From the NCBI RefSeq assembly GCF_036373705.1, contig NW_027102659.1, positions 806,001 through 870,000 on the forward strand: a DNA stretch of 64,000 nucleotides, in the 5' to 3' direction. The position numbers and the translations under genes were made by a program. Origin of the DNA: Amia ocellicauda. Its lineage: Eukaryota; Chordata; Actinopteri; Amiiformes; Amiidae. Positions 31,957-42,468 of the stretch are shown piece after piece. Under the pieces are notes generated by a model. That model had not been told where the DNA came from and did no database searches. It saw only the letters and a program-made list of their open reading frames with translations. The number at the start of each line of letters is the position of its first letter. Positions within the stretch are counted from its first letter, which is position 1.

Positions 31957-32529
31957 TTAACACGCATGACATCTTTTAAAATCCTCACAAGAACACCCCA
32001 TCTGTATACATGGCTGGCTAGGGTCGTAAGTCATTGTGTTATAAGGGGGGGTCCACAGTGTACTGACAAACTCTGCCACTTTTTTATCATTTTGGCCTAA
32101 ATCCTCACTGTACAAGGCCATAATATCGGGGTATGACCTTCCTTTAGATCTATGATATAAGAAAAACACACAGTGTTGACCACAAGTGAAGGTCTGAAGA
32201 CTTTGTACTTGACGACCGCTGTAAATGGTTTCTTGACAGTTGTTGAGCAGAAAGTTATTTATCTTCCGAGGGAAAGGTCTGAAATCCGGGGGGTTTGCAT
32301 AGGAATCAAAAAATTCACCACGGTGGTCCTCCCTTAGATAAATAGCCAGCCAATGTTCTCCGGGCATATTTTTAGGGTGTGTGTTGATTATGTACATTGC
32401 AGGTAAATTCTTGATCTTAAATTTAGGCAGCTGATCGCAGGCGTAGACTCCTTGAAACAGTTTCCGTGAGCCGGCCAGGGCATTCATGATGTGGTTGAGC
32501 TCTCTGGTGTTCATTTTAATAATAATCAT
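31957..32529 (-). CDS. PRO: Adenain-type protease, copy C
   Basis: 190 aa, looks whole. His59, Asp75, Gln112 and Cys120 are all present in the same contexts as copy B. Confidence 0.92.
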   Translation of the reverse strand: MIIIKMNTRELNHIMNALAGSRKLFQGVYACDQLPKFKIKNLPAMYIINTHPKNMPGEHWLAIYLREDHRGEFFDSYANPPDFRPFPRKINNFLLNNCQETIYSGRQVQSLQTFTCGQHCVFFLYHRSKGRSYPDIMALYSEDLGQNDKKVAEFVSTLWTPPYNTMTYDPSQPCIQMGCSCEDFKRCHAC

Positions 32530-33823
32530 ACATAACGTTTCTCCTCTGATTCACCTCAATAATGTTGTCAAACACTGCATACACGACCATATTTACAGTG
32601 CGTGGTAGAGGCTGCTTGAAACGCATCTCCAAACGCATATTGCACGTCTTCATCAGTGAAAAATGTTGTCCACACTCTTCGTCAGGGGTCAGGTTGAAAC
32701 CGTACAGGGTGTAACCGCTGCAGTATTCCCGGCGATCGATCAGCAGAGTTTGATCCTTGAGATGGCGACCCGTAGCCAGTACTAGACTGTAATATTCACG
32801 AACCGCATTGCCGTTTTCAAAGTCAGGTTGAAAAGGTCTGGATGGAACCTGCACACCATCGATGTACAACGCTATAAATTCCGCGTTATAATGTTTAAAG
32901 ATAAAGGGGTTCTTGTTGTAAACCCCGGTAAATGCATCATTATCCACGAGACCTATAATAACCTGTTTTGGGAGCTGTCCTAGAAACAGATTTTCCTGGT
33001 TCATCACCCGTGTCCCTGCGGGGATACTGTGGACTTTCATATAGACTCTTTCGATCGGGTACTTGGCGTTTGCCGTCATTAACGCCTGCGCGTGTCCTAG
33101 TTTAACCGCCGGGGAGACGGACACTTTTTTCACAAACAGCGAGGCCGATAATATGGTCAGTTTATATTTTTCAGTATCAGGGGTCATCAGACAAAAAGCA
33201 CTTTTACTACGGATCATTTTAATTTTAATGTCTACCCCGTTGAGCATGAGTTTTTCTTGGAAAAATATGTCTGCATGGATATGCCCCATTAGCTCAAAGG
33301 TCCTCCCTTCTGTTGAAAAGGCCGTTCTTTTTTGCAAACCCTTATTGAGTCCCTCTGGATCCTTGTCGTCCATAGCTTCCGGGATGTCTTTGAAGAAAAG
33401 GCCGGGGTTGAACTGTTTGCTTAGGGTCTCCTCACTATAATTAAGGATACACTCCATCATGGCTCTATAGGGGTAAGTATTGCTGCTTTGACTAATGAGC
33501 CGATCTCCCAGGGTCACATCCACCTGTGAAAACATGGTGGCCACCGGGTAATTGATGACCCCAGCGTTGGTCGTCTTCTCGATTGCATCGCCATCCTCAT
33601 CAGTCACTTTACAGTTCATTAAAATAAATGTGTTATTCAAATCAATATAATCCTCGCCATTGCCAGCCATAAAAAACTCCAGAGGGGCCGTGTCTGAAAT
33701 TGCAGAAAGAGAGGGAATCTCTACATATATGATCTTATCTATACTCGTTTGAGTGTATGGAACTGTAAACAGATCCAGTTCTGATTTGACGCATTCTTCC
33801 GATAGACTGTGGACAAAAGACAT
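32516..33823 (-). CDS. MCP: Major capsid protein, copy C (best copy)
   Basis: 435 aa, the only fully open major capsid gene in the window. Start MSFVHSLSEECVKSELDLFT. Blocks typical of Polinton double-jelly-roll capsids run through it: YVEIPSLSAISDTAPLEFFM near residue 32-51, YPVATMFSQVDVTLGDRLIS near 92-111, YPYRAMMECILNYSEET near 118-134, and a long beta-rich C-terminal half with MRLEMRFKQPLPRTVNMVVY near the end. It would form the hexameric capsomers of an icosahedral shell. Its 3' end touches the protease start, and its 5' end overlaps the frame of the pVI-like gene. At about 435 aa it is in the lower range for this family. Confidence 0.9.
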   Translation of the reverse strand: MSFVHSLSEECVKSELDLFTVPYTQTSIDKIIYVEIPSLSAISDTAPLEFFMAGNGEDYIDLNNTFILMNCKVTDEDGDAIEKTTNAGVINYPVATMFSQVDVTLGDRLISQSSNTYPYRAMMECILNYSEETLSKQFNPGLFFKDIPEAMDDKDPEGLNKGLQKRTAFSTEGRTFELMGHIHADIFFQEKLMLNGVDIKIKMIRSKSAFCLMTPDTEKYKLTILSASLFVKKVSVSPAVKLGHAQALMTANAKYPIERVYMKVHSIPAGTRVMNQENLFLGQLPKQVIIGLVDNDAFTGVYNKNPFIFKHYNAEFIALYIDGVQVPSRPFQPDFENGNAVREYYSLVLATGRHLKDQTLLIDRREYCSGYTLYGFNLTPDEECGQHFSLMKTCNMRLEMRFKQPLPRTVNMVVYAVFDNIIEVNQRRNVMYDYY

Positions 33824-34316
33824 GTTTAAAAGATGTATCCTGAGGCTCTATTTTTCTTTCTTTTAGACTTTCTTTTTGCAGGTTTTTTCTTGTGCTGCTT
33901 CCTTCTCCGAGTGTTTCCACGATATGTTGGAGAATGAGAGATTCTTCGTTTTTTGTTAGCCACGGATCTTCGTCTCCCCCTGGTGGACACATGCTGTTTC
34001 TTCTTTTACCCCCCCTCCTCGCCATTACCATGAGACCCGAACCCTCCTGATGCTCATGGCTAGCTGCCCGGTTCATAACATTGGTGAACACGTCACTAAC
34101 AATATTTTTAGCCGCTGATTTCAAGTGGGGTCTGGCTATAGCAAAGCCTCTCCTAAGCAGGGGTACGGCCATTCTAAAGAGACCACGAAAGAGTCCTCCT
34201 AGACCGGCGCCATACATTGTGGGGGCTCCTACAATACCGGGCAAGCCGTTCCCGGCTTGCATCTTGTAATAATCCACATAGGCGCTAGGATCTACATAAC
34301 CCCTCGAGGTAGCCAT
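33735..34316 (-). CDS. pVI-like glycine-rich virion protein, copy C
   Basis: About 193 aa open from MATSRGYVDPSAYVDYYKMQ at 34316 (an in-frame Met lies five codons upstream). Residues about 20-50 form a Gly/Leu/Phe amphipathic stretch (GLPGIVGAP ... GLGGLFRGLFRMAVPLL). A GLPGIVGAP-like site could be cut by the protease. Charged and basic C-terminal part. The 3' end overlaps the capsid ORF by 89 bases, so the true C-terminus is uncertain. Confidence 0.6.
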   Translation of the reverse strand: MATSRGYVDPSAYVDYYKMQAGNGLPGIVGAPTMYGAGLGGLFRGLFRMAVPLLRRGFAIARPHLKSAAKNIVSDVFTNVMNRAASHEHQEGSGLMVMARRGGKRRNSMCPPGGDEDPWLTKNEESLILQHIVETLGEGSSTRKNLQKESLKERKIEPQDTSFKHVFCPQSIGRMRQIRTGSVYSSIHSNEYR

Positions 34317-34317
34317 T

Positions 34318-35046
34318 TTAATAATGTACACACTGTTTCAGGGGTCGAAAATGTAGTTTGACAATAACTTTACCGAAGCGGAAGGGTACGTTGATATTCT
34401 GATCCGATTTGACTTTGATCGTGATGTTGTCAAAGTGGGTCTTTGAGACTGGTACGTAGTGTGGCTTGTCATAAGTAATTGTGACCATGTCATTGCTTTT
34501 ACCTTTAATAAGTACATTTCTCAAAAGGGGGACATAACTATCCCCGACCCTCTGGTGGGTTATGATATCCGTATACACATAAAGAGTGTAAAAGCCGCCC
34601 CACCACTTCTGAGAACCTGCTCTCTGTGTCAGAATAGAACCCTAATATACGCCCCAGTTGGCCGCTGGTTTGAATGCTAATACCTGGTTTTGACACCTTG
34701 TACACTCTGTTTTTAATAGGGTTGTAATATAGCTTGATGTTGGGGGTGCCTTCTGAGAACTGTTTATGCATCTCATCTAATATTTTATCCACATTGTCAT
34801 AATAACCTCCTCGTATCGTGAATATCCATTGATTTTAACATCATCAAAAATGGCGAAGGTGGCATCCTTATCTTGTAAAACAGCCCAAGTGTAAGGATAC
34901 TGTATTTCCGCCAACCCCACTTCCCACGACCCCCTTAGATCTATAGATTTTCCAAATTGTACCGTGTAACTGGATATTTCATTTTTAGGGTATATATCGA
35001 GAGAGGCGTTACTGGGTAGAGTCACGTAGAAGCCTCCTGATTCCAT
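34318..35046 (-). pseudogene. Minor capsid protein, copy C
   Basis: It starts at the ATG at 35046, with the same blocks as in copy B. Broken, about two or three breaks, one common to all copies. Confidence 0.8.
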
Positions 35047-35092
35047 CTTGAGTACCGAAAGTAATGCCCCCAACACACCCACGGGCATGTTG

Positions 35093-36192
35093 TTATAAGG
35101 ATTGAATATCGCAAACCTGTTGTTCCGGGACCCAACTATTGAACTTTTCAGGCCATCCAAGCCATTTCACCAACACGTATTTTTTCCGGTTCTGGGTTTT
35201 TTCAGCTAATATCTTTTCAACTCTGTATACACTGTCTTTACCCACAATCATTTTTTGTAACTCGGCTTCGTAAAACGTTCCTTCTATATCCTCCCCGTCA
35301 TAGTCTTTTAACCGGTACACGGGGGGGTCTCTAGCCAACTGTTCGGTAACTGTAAAATATTCGTCAGAAAATGTTTGTTCATAACCTTTGGCAAAAGTAC
35401 TCCTTAGCTTTGAAACGCGAACCACATCACCGATGTTGAACTTATAAGTAGTTTTTCCCTTCTTAATAAATGGTCCGTATAATTCTTTATAGACCTTAAA
35501 AGAATTACTTTGATCAACATCTATAGGCTTCATTTTAATACTGGTGTGATACCCTTGGTTGTAAGCATCGATAAAATCCTGAACTTTATCAAAATACTTG
35601 AACGTGTTGACCGCTGTAAAATATCTCCAGATTTTGGTCTTCATGGTGCGGTTAAACCTCTCCACTACCGATGCCTTAAGCTCATTACCGGTGGTGAAAT
35701 GATGTATTTTGTGTCTCTTCAGTAGATTCTGAAATTCTCTGTTGAGAAACTCTTTTCCTTTATTAGTCTGCAGTTTTTTAGGACATCGACCCTGGGACAA
35801 TATATCCTTGTCACCGCCCGACCTGTTTTATTATGTAGAATGCGAGCCCAGGCATATTTTGATAACACATCGATACACATCAACATCAATTTGTGACCAT
35901 TGTTATGTTTTGATAAATTTGACATATCGACTAGATCCATTTGTCATTGTGAGTCTATGTCAGTTGCATATACGCGGTTTCTTTTAAAGTTAATCCTGAG
36001 AGGTTTATGTAAGGTATAGGCGTCTTGTTCCCGTAACCATTCTGAAACAACCACATCATTAACCTTCACTCCGGCCTCAGCGAGTCCTCTTTGAAAACCC
36101 TTCTTACCCGCCAAACCCCCAATCTTGGCTGGGTTGTAGTATAGTTCCTGCATTTGGGGAGCTTGCCGAGTCATTCTGTCAAATAACCACAC
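35093..36192 (-). pseudogene. INT: Integrase with chromodomain, copy C
   Basis: The core, SH3-like part and chromodomain (KKYVLVKWLGWP) are all present. Broken, about one break. Catalytic acids are retained. Confidence 0.87.
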
Positions 36193-36346
36193 AGACCCAC
36201 ACTATGCGCAAAGTTTTTATACAAGGTTTTTTATTCAACTTCAGGAGAGCAGATACCCCTTTTTAGACATTTGAGAAAAGTATAACATACACAACAATTT
36301 TTTCTACGGTCCAGACAAAAAGAAATCAGATGATTGGTTACTTGAT

Positions 36347-36745
36347 CTATATCAACAAATATACCTGTTTCTTTATCTTGTAGGCACACACCTCAGTTAC
36401 ATATGTAAATAAAACAACAATATGACCTATTTTAAAAGTAAACAGAGGTGTATTAAACATGCTCAGCAAAAGGTCATACAGATGTTGATGAAATGGCCTA
36501 ATATCATTCTTGGCCCCCTTGAGCGCTTCATCCCAGTGTTCGTACCCCCCGGTCTTTGTTACAGCAGCCATTAACTTTTCCAGGTTTGAAAGTTGATCCT
36601 CATCGATGGTTAAATCTGTAGAGAAAAGGCTCGCGTTGGCTACTTTTCTGTCAAGCACATGGTGTAATAGCGCTCTCAGGTTAGCTGCAGAGTGTTGATG
36701 ACAGAACCAGTTGCAGAAGCAGTCCAGAACATTCCCCATGTTCAA
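36347..36745 (-). CDS. BH1-like accessory ORF, copy C
   Basis: 132 aa, open, identical in build to copy A, including the donor-like CAG|GTATAT at its 3' end. Confidence 0.5.
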   Translation of the reverse strand: MNMGNVLDCFCNWFCHQHSAANLRALLHHVLDRKVANASLFSTDLTIDEDQLSNLEKLMAAVTKTGGYEHWDEALKGAKNDIRPFHQHLYDLLLSMFNTPLFTFKIGHIVVLFTYVTEVCAYKIKKQVYLLI

Positions 36746-36751
36746 AGTCCC

Positions 36752-37600
36752 TTAGTTCAGGTCAGAGTCTGAATCAGTGGCGTAGATGTCGAATTCCTCG
36801 TCGCTGCCCCCAGCTTTAACTTCTTTACCGAAGAAATAAGCTTTTAGCTTGCCAGCGGTTTTTCTACTCGGCTCATCCAGGTCATTGAGCAGCTGCCCAA
36901 GTTTCTCTATTATAAACGGCTCCTTTTTCAGCTCCAGCAAAATCTCATCTATGATTTTCTGGACTTGTCCCACAGTTACATGTATGTGGGAGTAAGACAG
37001 CGCCTTGATTAATGCCGGTTTCAGCCACGGTTTGTTCAGTCTTCTGTAAAACACGTTGAAATACAACAGGAAATAGTAACGGTCTGGTTCAAACAAACAA
37101 CTGTGTCTCAACTGACTGGCGTGATTCACTTCACACCCCCGACAGACTTCTTTCAGAGCTCGGTCGATGAGAGCACTCAGAATATACACCAGGGTGCTTT
37201 TAACCACTCTGCTTACTTGGTCACATACCCCGGGCATAAATCCTGCATCTTCATCACGCCATTGGGACAGTCCGATGCTCATTGGGTCGCCTGGTGGTTT
37301 GTGGGGTGTTTCTACATCCATTGGACTGACCCCCTCCTGAGACGCACAGACGGTAGACAGTTCGGCAAAATCGAGGCCCTCCATGAGCTCCAGAGGCTGG
37401 GGATCCCCGAGACTCATTTGGACATCCATCGCACCGCATGTTGTTTCGTCCTGAGGGACCGGGGTCTGAGGTCTTGGAGAGTAACCGCAGTCAAAGGGTT
37501 CCAGAGTGTATACAAAATCTGGGGAATAGAACCAGGGGTGATCCCGGGTTTGAAGAGGCCTGTAGAGCCTGTCGACGTCCGCAGCTTTCGGGTAAGACAT
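36752..37600 (-). CDS. 282-aa Cys/His-cluster accessory protein, copy C
   Basis: Open. The cluster reads CRGCEVNHASQLRHSC here: the metal-type residues are kept while the HPSQ proline is changed. Confidence 0.6.
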   Translation of the reverse strand: MSYPKAADVDRLYRPLQTRDHPWFYSPDFVYTLEPFDCGYSPRPQTPVPQDETTCGAMDVQMSLGDPQPLELMEGLDFAELSTVCASQEGVSPMDVETPHKPPGDPMSIGLSQWRDEDAGFMPGVCDQVSRVVKSTLVYILSALIDRALKEVCRGCEVNHASQLRHSCLFEPDRYYFLLYFNVFYRRLNKPWLKPALIKALSYSHIHVTVGQVQKIIDEILLELKKEPFIIEKLGQLLNDLDEPSRKTAGKLKAYFFGKEVKAGGSDEEFDIYATDSDSDLN

Positions 37601-37678
37601 TCTCTTTAATTTTAAACCATGAATGAATTGTTGCGCCTTTTATCCTATCTCTTCACTACGTCACGACACACCGCCCTC

Positions 37679-38269
37679 TTAGAAGAGAGTAGCCCCTGAG
37701 CCGTCAGACCCCCCTCCAAAACCCCACACGTCGTCTGTTTTATCATCGTCGTCGTCATTCAAGGGGGATATATAATCCATAATCCAGCATATTCTCCTTC
37801 TAACCAAATCCAGTTGCGAACATTTGGTCAAGATGTCAAAACCATCATTTATACAGTTTATGACCTCTTTCAAGAACGGCCAGTCCACGGCGTCAAACAT
37901 AATTTCAGTAACCTGTTTTTCTGGATCCTCCACACCCCCTTCAATAGGGTTTGTAATCAGGGTACTGCTAAACAAAACCTTACGATCTGTAGTTTGAGTT
38001 AGACTCTTCACCACTCTACCGTAGTTCTGCAAGCTTTCCCATTCACACCTTTCAAAACCCTGAGTCGGAGACTCCATTTCGCATTCTCTTGGACCCTCTT
38101 GCAAGCCTTCTAGAGTCTTATCCACAAGCCCCAGATCTCTCCAGGCCATCACCTTCAACCAGTCCTCATAAGAGTATTCAATTACCGTCTCAAAAGGTTC
38201 CAACGTACCCTCCTTCTCTCCCAAAGCAAAAAGCTCCACTCCAACATAGCTGGGATCCCTTTTAAAGCG
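37679..38269 (-). pseudogene. 236-aa-family accessory protein, copy C, up to element edge
   Basis: It has the full C-terminal two thirds as in copy A, including the acidic NDDDDDKTDD tail. The element edge lies inside the gene, and the open frame runs on by chance into host repeat. Confidence 0.6.
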
Positions 38270-38462
38270 CAGGGCGACCTGCCTTTGAAAGAGTTTCCAA
38301 AGTGTCCTGATGTGCCCTTTAGCAATGCCAAACAGGTCTGTGAAAATGGCATCCTTTCGCGGCACTTCAGACGCCATCTCACAGTCTAGCCGACCTGAAA
38401 TGCCTGAGCCCGTTTTACCAGCCGGCTTTGATAGGAGTTATTCGAAACACCAGGACGGGTTG

Positions 38463-38535
38463 GTTTCCGTAGTGTAGTGGCTATCACGTTTGCCTCACAC
38501 GCGAAAGGTCCCCGGTTTGAAACCGGGCGGAAACA
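38463..38535 (+). pseudogene. tRNA-Val(CAC), chimeric unit
   Basis: CAC anticodon body and upstream flank of the long unit type, but 3' flank GCCTGCTGTGGGCCGGCC of the AAC/short type. The B box reads GGTTTGAAACC. A pol III-style TTTT lies about 20 nt downstream. It looks like a recombinant between the two unit types. Confidence 0.8.
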
Positions 38536-38699
38536 GCCTGCTGTGGGCCGGCCCTTTTCGTCCTGCTTGCCCTCGTGGTTCCCCGGAGGCGGTAGGTGGC
38601 TTTTCTTCATTGGAGTGCCCGAAATTGGTGCACTCAGAGCGTCCGTCAATCGACAGGTTGAAATTGTAAATGCTGGTGTAGGCACTTTTAATTAAAATC

Positions 38700-38742
38700 T
38701 GATGATGAAGTTATTGTTGTTGTTGTTGTTGTTCTTGTTGTC
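38700..38742. repeat. GAT/GTT microsatellite
   Basis: Short GATGATGA then (TTG)n and TTGTCGTCGTGG. Confidence 0.85.
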
Positions 38743-39080
38743 GTCGTGGTCGCCGTCATTATTATTGTTAAAGTAAAGCTACCGTAAGGTGTAGAAGGCA
38801 CAATAGCTCTGTGATTGTCTGATGGTGGCACAAGACAAGCAGCAGCTGTTTGAACAAGCCATTGAGCATCACCTTGTTGGGGTAAGTGTAAGTCTTGTCA
38901 TAGCTCAGGGCGTTCTTCCTTTGAAAGAGTTTTCAAAGTGTCCTGATGTGCCCTTGAGCAATGCAAAATAGGTCAGTGAAAATAGAAACCTTTATCTCAC
39001 AGGCTGGCCCACGGGAAACGCCTGTGTGCGTTTTACCAGCCGGCTTCGATAGGAGTTATTCGAAACACCAGGACGGGTCG

Positions 39081-39153
39081 GTTTCTGTAGTGTAGTGGCT
39101 ATCACGTTCGCCTCACACGCGAAAGGTCCCCGGTTCGAAACCGGGCGGAAACA
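39081..39153 (+). tRNA. tRNA-Val-CAC: tRNA-Val(CAC)
   Basis: All arms pair (one wobble in GTTTCTG/CGGAAAC), loop CTCACAC, B box GGTTCGAAACC intact. Likely functional by structure. Confidence 0.88.
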
Positions 39154-39617
39154 ACCCGTGGTGCACGCGTGCCAGTGCCGTGTTACCCGTCCCCCATCTC
39201 TCTGCCCCAAGGGTGGCTGTCGTTTTCTCTTCCTCGGAGTGGCAAGAAATCCTGACCTTGAGAACAAACGATGTAAGAAGGGTAGCTTTGCGAGGCGCTG
39301 GAACTGACACTTTTAAAATCGATACATGTTGTTGCTGTTACAATACGACCGTAGCAGGATCGGCGACATTGCTGTTACTCTTATGTAGTTGAAGGCGCAA
39401 AATAGCTCTGATAGTCTGGTGGTGACGGAAGACCACCAGCCGTTTGAACAAGCCATTCAGCATCACCTTGTTGGGCTAAGTGCAGGCACTGTCTGATCGC
39501 AGGGCGTCCTGCCTTTGAAAGAGTTTCCGAAGTATCCCGAAATCGGTGCACTCAGAGCGTCCGTCCGTCGACAGGATGAAATTGTAAACGCTGGTGTAGC
39601 CACTTTTAATTAAAATC

Positions 39618-39690
39618 TGATGATGATGATGATGATGATGTTGTTGTTCTTGTTGATGTTGTTGTTCTTGTTGTTGTTCTTGTTGTCGTC
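39618..39690. repeat. GAT/GTT compound microsatellite
   Basis: (GAT)n then TTG/TTC triplets, ending GTCGTCGTGGTCGCCGTC. Confidence 0.9.
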
Positions 39691-40092
39691 GTGGTCGCCG
39701 TCATTATTATTGTTAAAGTAAAGCAGTAGTTAGATTTGTTGCTACCGTAAGGTGTAGAAGGCACAATAGCTCTGATAGTCTGGTGGTGAAGGAAGACCAC
39801 CAGCCGTTTGAACAAGCCATTCAGCATCACCTTGTTGGGTTAAGTGCAGGCACTGTCAGAGCGCAGGGCGTCCTGCCTTTGATAGAGTTTCCAAAGTGTC
39901 CTGATGTGCCCTTGAGCAATGCAAAATAGGTCAGTGAAAATAGAAACCTTTATCTCACAGGCTGGCCCACGGGAAACGCCTGTGCGCGTTTTACCAGCCT
40001 GCTTCGATGGGAGCCATTCGAAACGCCAGGACGGGTCGGTTTTACCAGCAGTCTCCAACGGTAACCGTTCTAAGCAAGAGGTGACGGTGTCA

Positions 40093-40165
40093 GTTTCCGA
40101 AGTGTAGCGGTTATCACGTTCTCCTAACGCACGAAAGGTCCCCGGTTTGAAACCGGGCGGAAAGA
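40093..40165 (+). pseudogene. tRNA-Val(AAC) relic
   Basis: Loop CTAACGC gives anticodon AAC. Changes: GAAGTG after the acceptor, TTCTC/ACGAA anticodon stem mismatch, B box GGTTTGAAACC, AAAGA at the 3' end. It sits in a short-type unit with the CTGCTGTGGGCC flank. Confidence 0.78.
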
Positions 40166-40329
40166 GCCTGCTGTGGGCCGGCCCTTTTCGTCCTGCTTGC
40201 CCTCGTGGTTCCCCGGAGGCGGTAGGTGGCTTTTCTTCATTGGAGTTCCCGAAATTGGTGGACTCAGAGCGTCCGTCCGTCGACAGGTTGAAATTGTAAA
40301 CGCTGGTGTAGCCACTTTTAATTAAAATC

Positions 40330-40385
40330 TGATGATGATGTTATTGTTCTTGTTGTTGTTGTTGTTGTTCTTGTTTTTCTTTTTG
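40330..40385. repeat. GAT/GTT microsatellite
   Basis: Short (GAT)n then TTG/TTC/TTT triplets before GTCGTCGAGG. Confidence 0.85.
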
Positions 40386-40725
40386 TCGTCGAGGTCGCCG
40401 TCATTATTATTGTTAAAGTAAAGCTACCGTAAGGTGTAGAAGGCACAATAGCTCTGTGATTGTCTGATGGTGGCACAAGATGAGCAGCAGCTGTTTGAAC
40501 AAGCCAGTGAGCATGACCTTGTTGGGGTAAGTGTAAGTCTTGTCATAGCTCAGGGCGTTCTTCCTTTGTAAGAGTTTCCAAAGTGTCCTGATGTGTCCTT
40601 GAGCAATGCAAAATAGGTCAGTGAAAATAGAAACCTTTATCTCACAGGCTGGCCCACGGGAAACGCCTGTGCGCGTTTTACCAGCCGGCTTCGATGGGAG
40701 CCATTCGAAACACCAGGACAGGTCG

Positions 40726-40798
40726 GTTTCCGTAGTGTAGTGGCTATCACGTTCGCCTCACACGCGAAAGGTCCCTGGTTCGAAACCGGGCGGAAACA
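40726..40798 (+). tRNA. tRNA-Val-CAC: tRNA-Val(CAC)
   Basis: Same sequence class as 23082 (CCTGG wobble in the T stem). Loop CTCACAC, B box intact. It ends 218 bp before the copy D target duplication. Confidence 0.88.
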
Positions 40799-41015
40799 AC
40801 CCGCGGTGCACGCGTGCTAGTGCTTTGTTATCTGTCCCTGTAACGCGGCCGGCCATCGTTTTCTCTTCCTCGGAGTGTCAAGAAATCCTGACCTTGAGAA
40901 CAAACGATCACAGAAGGGTAGCTTTGCGAGGCGCTGGAACTGACAGTTTTAAAATCGATACATGTTGTTGCTGTTACAATACGACCGTAGCAGGATCGGC
41001 GACATTGCTGTTACT

Positions 41016-41021
41016 CTTATG
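41016..41021. repeat. Target site duplication of copy D, left
   Basis: CTTATG directly before AGTAGATAGTAGGG. The partner is 57203-57208. Confidence 0.92.
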
Positions 41022-41206
41022 AGTAGATAGTAGGGTTTTATGGGCGCGGCCTATTTTGTTATGACGTATGCCCTAAGCTTATTAATATTCCTACGTCATA
41101 ATTGGGGGGCGTGATTTTAGGTAGAGTTATTTCCTTAATTATTCCTACGTCATATCCGTCAGAAAGTGTACACCCATAAAACCCTGAACAACAAGGCCGC
41201 CCATAA
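41022..41206. repeat. Left terminal inverted repeat, copy D
   Basis: Matches 57202-57018 reversed with about four differences. Same three CRE-like cores as in copy B. Confidence 0.95.
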
Positions 41207-42468
41207 CCTGTTGTTCTTGTTGTTCTTGTTGGTCAACTGTAGAGTGTGAATGGGTCGGCTCTTCCTGTAGTGTTTGGGGGTCTTTTTTAAATATACATGT
41301 AATGGTTTAGTAAATCTAAACCGTTATAAGATCAACAAGTTCTGCTGTCTGTAATGGTCCCAGGTCTTAACAATGCCAGTTTTGAATAGTGCGTTTATCA
41401 TATTCACACTGTCTCTGTCTGTCTCTCTCTCTCTCTCGCCCAATCATTTTATAAGATCAACAAGTTCTGTTGTCTGTTATGATCCCAGGTCCTAACAATG
41501 CCTGTTTTGCATAGGGTACTTATGTTATCCACACTGTATCTGGCTCTGTCTCTCCCCTCAAATTTAATTAAAAATAAAATTAAAAAAGAGGGTGTGTGTG
41601 TGGGTGTTTGTGTGTATAGGTTAATTGTTTAAAAAAAAAAAAAAAAAAAGCTGTGGTTATATTTTATCTCTCACATAATGTGTTCAGTCGTTTTACTTAA
41701 ATACATTCTAGGGTCTTAAAGCTCATAAGAGTTAGACTTAAGATAAGGATATGCTTTTAAGGTATTTTAGCAGTCTCAATCCCTGATGATAAGGAATCGT
41801 TTAAAAAATAAAAACAACTGATCACTCAATGCTAAATAGATCACAACACTCAAGGCTAAATCACTCACACCATGGGTGGCGGGGGTGGGCTCAGACAACA
41901 GTACGTATGGCATGTGGTATCAAAACATTAAGAATACTTTTAACCTATATAATTTATAAGCTTTGTAAAATAAACCCAAATATCTCTTTTGCGGGGATAA
42001 ACGCTGTTCTGAGTAGTTTGTGACTTGTTTAATACCAAACAAAGCATCGCTATTAAAAAAAAAAAAAAAATCACTGTAAAAGCGCTAGTTATTTTTGATC
42101 TTTATAGTTATTTTCTTGGCTCAGGTTGTTTTTTAGCGCTTATAAAGGCCTGAAATATTCTTAGTGGTTTGTTGACTATAGGTCTTGATGCTTAAAAATG
42201 TTTTTTTGAGAGACCTAAAGGTTCTAATAAAAGTTTAGAGTAGAGAGGAAGAGATCGTCTCCATCTTGGTTTCTATTTGAAATTTGATGCAGTGTCATTT
42301 TATTGGTTGGTTTTGATATGTTAATTGGTAACAGGGCGGCACAAAGGCCAGACCAGAACAATGCCTTACAAGCAGATCCGGCATGTGGCCATCAGTATAA
42401 GTATGAAGGTCTGGTCTTCAGCTCGACAGACTCATACTGACCTTTCGATTTAAGACTAAAGATCAACA
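41207..42468. other. Left-arm non-coding leader, copy D
   Basis: Same make-up as in copy B: TTGTTC tract, tandem about 125-bp repeats (41324-41565), CT/GT runs, poly(A) tracts (about 41631-41649 and 42055-42070), TATA-like TATAAGTA at 42396-42403. No gene seen. Confidence 0.6.

Larger units (their letters stand above)
23737..38269. mobile_element. Polinton copy C, without TIRs
   Basis: About 14.5 kb. It carries the same gene order as B and D from the second exon of the spliced gene to the 236-aa gene. Both ends are fused to host tRNA-array repeat, with a 2-bp overlap on the left (CT, 23737-23738) and 4-bp on the right (AGCG, 38266-38269). Broken, roughly eight to ten breaks. ATPase, protease, major capsid and several accessory ORFs are open. 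Age similar to the other copies. Confidence 0.92.
38270..41021. repeat. Host tRNA-Val tandem array, segment 3
   Basis: The longest host stretch: four tRNA units with spacings 618, 1012 and 633 bp. Two unit types alternate. The long type has the flank CAACCCG(C/T)GGTGCACGCGTG. The short type has the flank GCCTGCTGTGGGCCGGCCCTTTTCG and CCCCGGAGGCGGTAGGTGG. An empty CTTATG site lies at 39380-39385. It ends in the CTTATG before copy D. No protein gene seen. Confidence 0.85.

Noticed and set aside
42380-42430. Palindromic GGTCTGGTCTTCAG region as a replication origin
   Set aside because: Only weak symmetry, and Polintons are thought to start replication at protein-bound ends.
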